From Spirochaeta sp. (GTDB lineage Bacteria; Spirochaetota; Spirochaetia; Sphaerochaetales; Sphaerochaetaceae): a stretch of 6,952 nt of DNA. The position numbers and the translations under genes were made by a program. Below are positions 1 to 4,980 of this stretch, piece after piece (position 1 is the stretch's first letter; every line of letters begins with the position of its first letter). The stretch spans positions 1 through 6,952 of the forward strand of contig JAIMZO010000083.1 of NCBI GenBank assembly GCA_020054965.1, in the 5' to 3' direction. The notes under the pieces were generated by a model, which had not been told where the DNA came from, did no database searches, and was given only the letters and a program-made list of their open reading frames with translations.

Positions 1-347
1 AGTCCCTTGCCAAGGAGCAACAGGCTCAAATCATTCTTACCATGGGTAAACAAGGAAGCATCTGGTATACCCCTGAAGGGGAATCAGTTTCCATGGAGAT
101 CATTGACCTACCGGTCATTGATACGGTCGGTGCGGGAGATACCTTCAGTGGAGGCCTTCTCTCTTATCTCTATGAAAGGAATTGTTTCGGCAAGGATGGT
201 GATATTCCAAAACTCGAGAAACTCTCACTTGATATGATCAAGGATGCTTTGCTTTGGGCTACAGCATCCAGTGCTATTACCTGCTCAAGAAGAGGGTGTG
301 ACCCGCCAAGGACCGAGGAGATACGCTCCTTGCTTGCCAGCCTTTAG
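1..347 (+). CDS. PfkB/ribokinase-family sugar kinase, C-terminal part (5' end outside window)
   Basis: The reading frame is open from base 3 to the TAG at 345-347, giving the last 114 residues of a longer protein. The visible segment carries DTVGAGDTFSGG (bases 120-155), the second PfkB-family signature. In this family the Asp of GAGD is the catalytic base that activates the sugar hydroxyl, and the glycines form the anion hole for the ATP phosphates. Upstream, the strand IILTMGKQGS followed by a YTPEGE turn matches the usual approach to the ATP site, and the C-terminal helix contains ATASSAITCSRRG. A cytoplasmic kinase phosphorylating a sugar (fructokinase-like or similar) is the natural reading. 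The substrate cannot be decided because the N-terminal sugar-binding half is missing. The gene precedes htrA by 37 bases in the same direction, so it may share its transcript. An ATG at 42 lies inside the domain and is not the true start. Confidence 0.9.
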   Translation, partial: SLAKEQQAQIILTMGKQGSIWYTPEGESVSMEIIDLPVIDTVGAGDTFSGGLLSYLYERNCFGKDGDIPKLEKLSLDMIKDALLWATASSAITCSRRGCDPPRTEEIRSLLASL

Positions 348-384
348 GTTGCCTTAGCAGCTTCTTTGGAAGTACACTATCTCC

Positions 385-1674
385 ATGTTGAAGAATGTCC
401 GAAACAGAATCATACGCACTCTGCTCCTCATTTTGGGGGGTGCGTTCTGTGTATTCATAGGCTTGTTGCTCTTCCGTTGGACAGAGAGCATCTCTGAAGA
501 TAAACAGAGAAAAGAACTTTCCAAGGTTCTCAATACCATAGCTGAAGAGCAAGGTCCTGAAGGGGTGCTTGCTCTCTCAGGCGTGCAGGTTGCTGACATC
601 CTCTCAGGAGAAGATGGGTTGCTAGTATTTGAAGAGAACCAATCACTCTATTACAGCGCTGCTGAGAGACAACAGATGGGTGTGTATGAAAATGTGAACA
701 AGAGTGTTGTACACATCACCACCGTGGGAGAGGCAGCGGTAAGCGCCTTCATGGATGTGCTCCCTGCCCAAGGGACCGGTAGTGGGATCATCCTTTCCAA
801 GGATGGCTACATTCTTACCAATGCCCATGTGGTTGAGAAAAGCTCAAGTATACAGGTAGGTCTTTATAACAACCAATCCTACGCTGCAACCTTGGTTGGT
901 GTTGATAGTGAGGATGATCTGGCAGTAATCAAGCTGGTTTCTGCAAAGGATGTGATGCTCTATCCCGCCACCTTGGGAACCAGTGAAGATTTGCAGATTG
1001 GACAACGGGTAATTGCAATCGGAAATCCATTTGGATATGACCGTACAATGAGTGTCGGTGTGGTAAGTGGATTGAATCGACCGGTGAGAACCAGCGAAGG
1101 CAAGGTAATCATGAATGCAATCCAGACCGATGCTGCAATACATCCAGGAAACAGTGGAGGACCGTTGCTCAATACGCGGAGTGAAGTCATCGGGATCAAC
1201 TCAGCGATATTCACTACTTCAGGAAGCTCCCAAGGGTTGAATTTTGCCATCCCTGTTGATACAGCAATAGCAGTCATTCCAGATCTGATCAAGCATGGAA
1301 AGATCAGCAGGGGTTGGCTCGATCTTTCTGCAGTACAGCTGACCCCACAGCTTGCAACCTATGCGAAGCTTTCTGTTGAAAAAGGCGTCCTGGTAAGTGA
1401 AGTCACCAGTGGGGGACTCGCTGAGAAGGCAGGGATAAAAGGTGGAAGCCGGAAGGTGCAGTACGGCTCCTCGGTTATCAATCTTGGGGGTGATGTCATC
1501 ACTGCAATCAATGGTGAGACGATCAGTGACCTCAACGACCTCTATCTTGCTCTGCTTCCCATGAGAAGTGGGGAGGAGGTTTCGGTCACCATCAATCGTG
1601 ACGGGAATGTAAAGAAGATGGAAGTCCAGCTGATTGAACGAACAGCGCAGCATGTGAGCGCATTGGTACGATAA
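385..1674 (+). CDS. htrA: HtrA/Deg-family membrane-anchored serine protease with one PDZ domain
   Basis: 429 residues. An N-terminal hydrophobic helix (about residues 12-31, after a basic NVRNRIIR start) should anchor the protein in the inner membrane with the rest in the periplasm. A linker of about 90 residues follows, then a trypsin-like domain (about 105-300). The catalytic triad is visible: His148 in TNAHVV, Asp178 in DDLAVIKL and Ser257 in PGNSGGP. A single PDZ domain covers about 310-415 and contains an insertion (GGSRKVQYGSSVINLGGDVI) like that in some Deg proteases. HtrA proteins degrade or sense misfolded envelope proteins, and one PDZ plus a membrane anchor resembles the DegS/HhoA layout. 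A stop at 355-357 excludes a longer form, and ATG 385 is the first start in frame. A weak GGAAG (368-372) lies 12 bases upstream. The gene ends one base before uvrB. The family call is secure; the exact physiological role (bulk protease or stress sensor) is not. Confidence 0.95.
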   Translation: MLKNVRNRIIRTLLLILGGAFCVFIGLLLFRWTESISEDKQRKELSKVLNTIAEEQGPEGVLALSGVQVADILSGEDGLLVFEENQSLYYSAAERQQMGVYENVNKSVVHITTVGEAAVSAFMDVLPAQGTGSGIILSKDGYILTNAHVVEKSSSIQVGLYNNQSYAATLVGVDSEDDLAVIKLVSAKDVMLYPATLGTSEDLQIGQRVIAIGNPFGYDRTMSVGVVSGLNRPVRTSEGKVIMNAIQTDAAIHPGNSGGPLLNTRSEVIGINSAIFTTSGSSQGLNFAIPVDTAIAVIPDLIKHGKISRGWLDLSAVQLTPQLATYAKLSVEKGVLVSEVTSGGLAEKAGIKGGSRKVQYGSSVINLGGDVITAINGETISDLNDLYLALLPMRSGEEVSVTINRDGNVKKMEVQLIERTAQHVSALVR

Positions 1675-1675
1675 G

Positions 1676-3748
1676 ATGAAAGATACGATTTATGTTGATG
1701 AAAGTTGGGGTGGTGAAGCTGTCTACAATATCCATGGACAGGTTTCCTTCCAAAGCAAACCGTTCAAGGTAGCCTCATCCTATGAACCCGCGGGAGACCA
1801 GGGCGAGGCGATCAAGGCATTGAGCGCAGGCTTGCTGGATGGGGACCGCTGCCAGACCCTCAAGGGAGTGACCGGTAGTGGTAAGACCTATACGATGGCG
1901 AAGATCATCGAGCAAGTACAGAAACCTACCTTGGTGCTTTCCCACAACAAAACCTTGGCAGCACAGCTTTTCAGGGAGTTCAAGTCATTCTTCCCAGATA
2001 ATGCCGTAGAGTATTTCGTCTCAACATACGACTACTACCAGCCTGAAGCGTATGTTCCGGGAAAGGACTTGTATATTGAGAAAGATGCTTCGATCAACAG
2101 TGAGATTGACCGGCTTCGGCTCTCTGCCACGTTTTCGCTTATGGAGCGTCGTGACGTTATTGTCGTATCAACTGTTTCCTGTATTTATGGTTTGGCAAAT
2201 CCTGTATCAGTTCGAGATATGGTACATACGTTCCATACCGGGGAAGCTTTCAACCATCGTGAGGTTCTCGATCAATTGGTGCGCATGCAGTATGAACGAA
2301 ATGATGCCATTCTTCAGAGAGGTTCATTCCGTGTTCGTGGGGATGTGATTGAGATATGCCCATCCTATCTGGAGAATGCAGTAAGGATATCCATCGATTG
2401 GGATGAGATTGCTTCCATTCAGTGGTTCGATCCCATCAGTGGAGAGAAGCAGGAAATTGTGGACAGCTACACTCTTTACCCTGCAAAACAGTTTGTAATG
2501 CCCCAGGAGCAGGTTAAGGCAGCCATCTCGAGAATCCGCAGTGAAATGGAAGACCAAGTGGAGTATTTTACTTCCATGGGTAAACCATTGGAGGCTGAAA
2601 GAATCAAGACCAGGGTAGAGTATGATTTGGAGATGCTTGAAGAGATAGGATACTGTTCAGGCATCGAGAACTACTCACGCCTTCTCTCTGACCGTAAGGC
2701 AGGGGAACGCCCGGCGGTTTTGCTTGATTACTTCCCCCCTGACTTTATCACCTTCATCGATGAGTCGCATGTTACCCTTCCCCAGGTAGGGGCGATGTAT
2801 GAGGGGGATCGTTCACGGAAATTGAACCTGGTGAACTTTGGATTCAGGCTTCCTTCTGCGTTGGACAACCGTCCCTTGAAGGCTTCTGAGTTTGAACAGG
2901 TGGTGAAGCAACGGGTTTATGTTTCGGCTACACCGAACCAGAAGGAAGTGGATGAGAGTACACGGGTGGTTGAACAGATCATCAGGCCCACAGGCTTGCT
3001 TGACCCAGAAATCGATGTAAGACCCACCGAAGGCCAGATGGAGAACCTGTACGGAGAGATCCGTGCAGTTATCAAGAAGAAACAGCGGGTACTGGTTACT
3101 ACACTGACCAAGAAGATGAGTGAGGATTTGACGGATTATTTTGCATCCCTCGGTTTGAAGGTACGCTACCTTCACTCCGAGATTGAGACCATCGAACGAG
3201 TCGAAATTCTCAGGGATCTTCGCCTCGGGGTGTATGATGTGTTGGTAGGAATCAACCTGCTCAGAGAAGGCTTGGACCTTCCCGAAGTTTCCCTTATCGC
3301 CATTCTTGATGCAGACAAAATCGGATTCCTTCGTTCTGCCACTTCCTTGATCCAGACTATTGGGCGTGCAGCACGTAATGCTGAGGGCCGGGTTATCATG
3401 TATGCAGACCGTATGAGTCCTGCGATGGAAGAAGCCATCAGTGAAACCAACCGTCGTCGCGCTATCCAGATGGCATACAATGAGGAGCATAATATTACTC
3501 CTACTACCATCATCAAGGCGATTCATGACATGCTCGAACGCGAGCAGCATGAACAAAAAGAGATCCAGAAACATGACCTCGAGCTACTCAAGGGTGGTTA
3601 CAACCTGCTCAGTGCAACTGATAGAAAGAATTATATCAAGGCGCTTGAGAAAGAGATGCTAGAAGCCGCAAAGAATCTGGAGTTTGAACGTGCGGCTGTC
3701 ATCCGTGATGAGATCCAGGATGTAAAGACAGGCAAGTTTATCAGTTAG
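1676..3748 (+). CDS. uvrB: Excinuclease ABC subunit B (UvrB)
   Basis: 690 residues, slightly longer than the usual 660-680. UvrB is loaded on damaged DNA by UvrA, verifies the lesion with its helicase-like fold and recruits UvrC. Visible elements: Walker A GVTGSGKT (64-71); the damage-probing beta-hairpin region YDYYQPEAYVP (118-128); DESH Walker B (362-365); YVSATP (415-420); the C-terminal helicase motifs with GINLLREGLDLPEV (525-538) and QTIGRAARN (560-568), which carries the arginine-finger region; and a C-terminal UVR domain (about 645-685), the UvrC contact. ATG 1676 is forced: the frame has a stop at 1655-1657 and no other start before the Walker A region. This gives about 28 residues ahead of the usual SSYEPAGDQ start. 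No clear Shine-Dalgarno is present and the gap to htrA is one base, suggesting coupling. The loop usually reading DADKEGFLRS has Ile549 in place of Glu. Its stop overlaps the stop of the convergent caspase-like gene. Confidence 0.98.
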   Translation: MKDTIYVDESWGGEAVYNIHGQVSFQSKPFKVASSYEPAGDQGEAIKALSAGLLDGDRCQTLKGVTGSGKTYTMAKIIEQVQKPTLVLSHNKTLAAQLFREFKSFFPDNAVEYFVSTYDYYQPEAYVPGKDLYIEKDASINSEIDRLRLSATFSLMERRDVIVVSTVSCIYGLANPVSVRDMVHTFHTGEAFNHREVLDQLVRMQYERNDAILQRGSFRVRGDVIEICPSYLENAVRISIDWDEIASIQWFDPISGEKQEIVDSYTLYPAKQFVMPQEQVKAAISRIRSEMEDQVEYFTSMGKPLEAERIKTRVEYDLEMLEEIGYCSGIENYSRLLSDRKAGERPAVLLDYFPPDFITFIDESHVTLPQVGAMYEGDRSRKLNLVNFGFRLPSALDNRPLKASEFEQVVKQRVYVSATPNQKEVDESTRVVEQIIRPTGLLDPEIDVRPTEGQMENLYGEIRAVIKKKQRVLVTTLTKKMSEDLTDYFASLGLKVRYLHSEIETIERVEILRDLRLGVYDVLVGINLLREGLDLPEVSLIAILDADKIGFLRSATSLIQTIGRAARNAEGRVIMYADRMSPAMEEAISETNRRRAIQMAYNEEHNITPTTIIKAIHDMLEREQHEQKEIQKHDLELLKGGYNLLSATDRKNYIKALEKEMLEAAKNLEFERAAVIRDEIQDVKTGKFIS

Positions 3749-4662
3749 CGAAGAATCAGATCCAGTGGCCCCCCAGTAATGGTGGGGTGCTGGTAGAGTT
3801 TTGGATTCACTCCGCTAAGCGGAAAATCCTGATGGTGATATACATATTGGTAGAGGTAATCCGCCGAGATTGTTTGATCTACATCGCGTAGTATTTGATT
3901 CTCTTCATCCCAGCCGAGTCCTTCAAGTAGCGCTTGTGTGAAATATCCATGGGTCGGAACACCATAATAGGGTGGTTCCTTTGCTGTATTATCATAGGTA
4001 GTAGAAGCCAGTACAAATACAGGGCGGGTATACGATCCTTCGGTAAAGTACTGGTCATATATTTCCTGTAAGTACGCATTTCTCTCTATAAGGGAATAGG
4101 ATGTTTCACTCTCCTGCACAAAGTTTCCGCTATAGCAGCTATCAACAAGTAGCAGGATATTTCCCTTACACTCCTTCAACTTGTCATAGAGGTCTATGAC
4201 TGAAAGAAGAGTTTCATCAAATGGTTCATCATCGTCATCGAGAATTTTCTTATCTTCCCGAGTGGGATAGAGAACCAGTGAACCATCAACATCTCCATGC
4301 CCACTGTAGCTGATGATGAGGATGTCTTGCTCATTCATTGTTTCTGAGAGTGATTCTATTTTCTGGGTGACATTGGCTTTTGTAGGAAGCAAAGGATCAG
4401 AAAGGGAATCACTGTCATCTTGGAGCATAAGGGTGGATGTATGCTCCTTCCCCACAAACAGAGCAGTAAATGCTTTCTCCAATTCTATTGCATCCGGAAG
4501 TGTGCCGTGGAGTGGATTTACATTCGTCCCATCATAACTAAGCGCTATAGCAAGGTGATGGGTTTTTCCTTCCTCAGGAGGATCACTCATCAATTCACAA
4601 CCCCAAAAAAGTGAAAGGGACAGAAGGATCAGAAGTTGAAGTTTCATATATCTAGAGTTCAA
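3745..4662 (-). CDS. Caspase-like (C14/metacaspase-type) cysteine peptidase lipoprotein
   Basis: 305 residues from a TTG start. A hydrophobic signal segment (residues 8-20) ends in FWGC; Cys22 is the likely lipidated residue, with a relaxed spirochaete-style lipobox. The rest is one caspase-hemoglobinase fold: LAIALSYDG as first strand, the TLPDAIELEKAF helix, the catalytic His122 in IISYSGHGD, an acidic loop LDDDDEPFDE (141-150), catalytic Cys176 in LLVDSCYSGNF, then FVLASTTYDNTAKE, HGYFTQALLEGLG and a C-terminal QHPTITGG. Both members of the dyad are intact, so an active peptidase is expected, exposed at the cell envelope. Bacterial relatives often cleave after Arg or Lys, but the target here is unknown. 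The start could be ATG 4647 (C17 lipobox). TTG 4662 is preferred because AGGA sits 8 bases upstream. The gene is convergent with uvrB (stops overlap by 4 bp) and lies 17 bases after the remnant of a paralogue, which suggests a former operon. Confidence 0.9.
   Translation of the reverse strand: MNSRYMKLQLLILLSLSLFWGCELMSDPPEEGKTHHLAIALSYDGTNVNPLHGTLPDAIELEKAFTALFVGKEHTSTLMLQDDSDSLSDPLLPTKANVTQKIESLSETMNEQDILIISYSGHGDVDGSLVLYPTREDKKILDDDDEPFDETLLSVIDLYDKLKECKGNILLLVDSCYSGNFVQESETSYSLIERNAYLQEIYDQYFTEGSYTRPVFVLASTTYDNTAKEPPYYGVPTHGYFTQALLEGLGWDEENQILRDVDQTISADYLYQYVYHHQDFPLSGVNPKLYQHPTITGGPLDLILR
3769..3787 (+). terminator. Possible hairpin 3' of uvrB (weak terminator candidate)
   Basis: Twenty bases after the uvrB stop, CCCCCCA (3769-3775) pairs with TGG+GGGG (3780-3787, one bulged T at 3783) around a GTAA tetraloop, which is of the GNRA type. 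It is the only strong structure near the uvrB 3' end, and uvrB needs a stop because the next gene is convergent. A T-run is present only about 10 bases downstream (TTTT around 3799-3802), so it is not a classical intrinsic terminator. It lies inside the coding end of the caspase-like gene, where TGG codons and HP codons alone could create the pairing. Confidence 0.25.
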
Positions 4663-4670
4663 TGACCTGT

Positions 4671-4677
4671 TCCTTTG
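4671..4677 (-). promoter_or_regulatory. Shine-Dalgarno site deciding the TTG start of the caspase-like gene
   Basis: On the minus strand CAAAGGA occupies 4677-4671, with AGGA eight bases before TTG (4662-4660). The alternative ATG at 4647-4645 has no purine-rich site at a normal distance. The site lies within the 17-base gap after the stop codon (4682-4680) of the upstream caspase-like remnant, a spacing typical of translationally linked operon neighbours. Confidence 0.55.
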
Positions 4678-4679
4678 CT

Positions 4680-4810
4680 TCAGTAGCGGAAAAGTAGCAT
4701 ATCCATCGCCCCACCGGTTACCATGGGGTGTTGCACATTCTCTCCAATGGAAAACAACGACCAGCGTACAGGGTATGTCTGGTTTTTCTTGATGTATTTA
4801 TACGTCAATT
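4680..4810 (-). pseudogene. 3' remnant of a second caspase-like gene, cut by the insertion sequence
   Basis: Reading the minus strand from 4808 to the TGA at 4682-4680 gives 42 uninterrupted codons. The product contains TYKYIKKNQTYPV and ends QHPMVTGGAMDMLLFRY. This lines up with the end of the intact neighbour: LYQYVYHHQDFPL, then QHPTITGGPLDLILR. The spacing, the QHP-x-[VI]-TGG-x-[ML]-D-[ML] pattern and the distance to the stop all agree, so this is the C-terminus of a paralogous caspase-like peptidase. Homology ends at the insertion sequence boundary (4810/4811); continuing into the element gives an immediate in-frame stop. The catalytic His and Cys would lie in the missing 5' part, expected beyond the far end of the element. 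The divergence between the two tails indicates an old duplication. Whether the 5' half still exists cannot be seen here. Confidence 0.8.
4807..4810. repeat. Candidate target-site duplication, left copy (AATT)
   Basis: AATT directly precedes the left terminal repeat and is repeated directly after the right terminal repeat at 6945-6948. Four bases of a palindromic AT-rich word are weak evidence alone. It is supported by the fact that keeping one copy and removing the element restores an open caspase-like frame across the junction. Confidence 0.5.
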
Positions 4811-4831
4811 ACCCATAAACGGGTAAACGCC
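4811..4831. repeat. Left terminal inverted repeat of the insertion sequence
   Basis: ACCCATAAACGGGTAAACGC plus one C matches the reverse complement of 6924-6944 (TCCCCCAAACCGGTAAACAC plus C) at 16 of 21 positions, including the uninterrupted core GGTAAAC. A second, local inverted repeat TTACCC/GGGTAA (4809-4814 and 4821-4826) overlaps the tip. The core is the probable transposase binding site. Confidence 0.75.
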
Positions 4832-4876
4832 CTCAATTAAACACCCCAATATATCTTCTCTGGATTTCGATTTAAC

Positions 4877-4897
4877 TATCTTGTTAGCAACAAGATA
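4877..4897. repeat. Perfect 9-bp inverted repeat (hairpin) in the element leader
   Basis: TATCTTGTT and AACAAGATA are exact reverse complements separated by AGC. The hairpin lies 17 bases upstream of the -35 box of the transposase promoter. It could be an operator, or a structure limiting read-through transcription into the transposase gene, as known for several insertion sequences. Nothing in the sequence decides between these; no strong T-run follows it. Confidence 0.6.
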
Positions 4898-4914
4898 ATT
4901 TATGTCGTTTTCTC

Positions 4915-4943
4915 TTGATTTATTGTCATAAAACTCTTATAAT
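4915..4943 (+). promoter_or_regulatory. Sigma70-type promoter of the transposase gene
   Basis: TTGATT (4915-4920) and TATAAT (4938-4943) are separated by exactly 17 bases, matching the housekeeping consensus at 4 of 6 and 6 of 6 positions. Transcription should start near 4950, leaving a leader of about 30 bases before ATG 4981. A small inverted repeat TTACC-ATC-GGTAA (4949-4961) sits on the expected start site and could be an operator or a short leader hairpin. This is the best promoter I see in the window. Confidence 0.8.
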
Positions 4944-4969
4944 TATAGTTACCATCGGTAATCATTAAT

Positions 4970-4976
4970 AGGAGGT
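4970..4976 (+). promoter_or_regulatory. Strong ribosome binding site of the transposase gene
   Basis: AGGAGGT at 4970-4976 places the core AGGAGG five bases before ATG 4981. It fixes the start codon and is much stronger than the sites before htrA and uvrB. With the near-consensus promoter it implies appreciable transposase expression unless another control is present. Confidence 0.85.
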
Positions 4977-4980
4977 TTTT

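Noticed and set aside
1219..1653. Minus-strand open frame of 144 codons opposite htrA
   Set aside because: It overlaps the protease/PDZ coding sequence and shows no protein-like features.
2813..3574. Long minus-strand open frame of 253 codons opposite uvrB
   Set aside because: It lies wholly within the well-supported uvrB coding region, lacks recognisable domains and has no ribosome site; it is a product of uvrB codon composition.
4313..4614. Plus-strand frames opposite the caspase-like gene
   Set aside because: They are antisense to the catalytic domain coding region and have no credible start sites or motifs.
4811..4980. The 170-base leader considered as an independent intergenic region with a small gene or riboswitch
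   Set aside because: It is explained as the left end of the insertion sequence with terminal repeat, hairpin, promoter and ribosome site; no open frame or known riboswitch pattern is visible.
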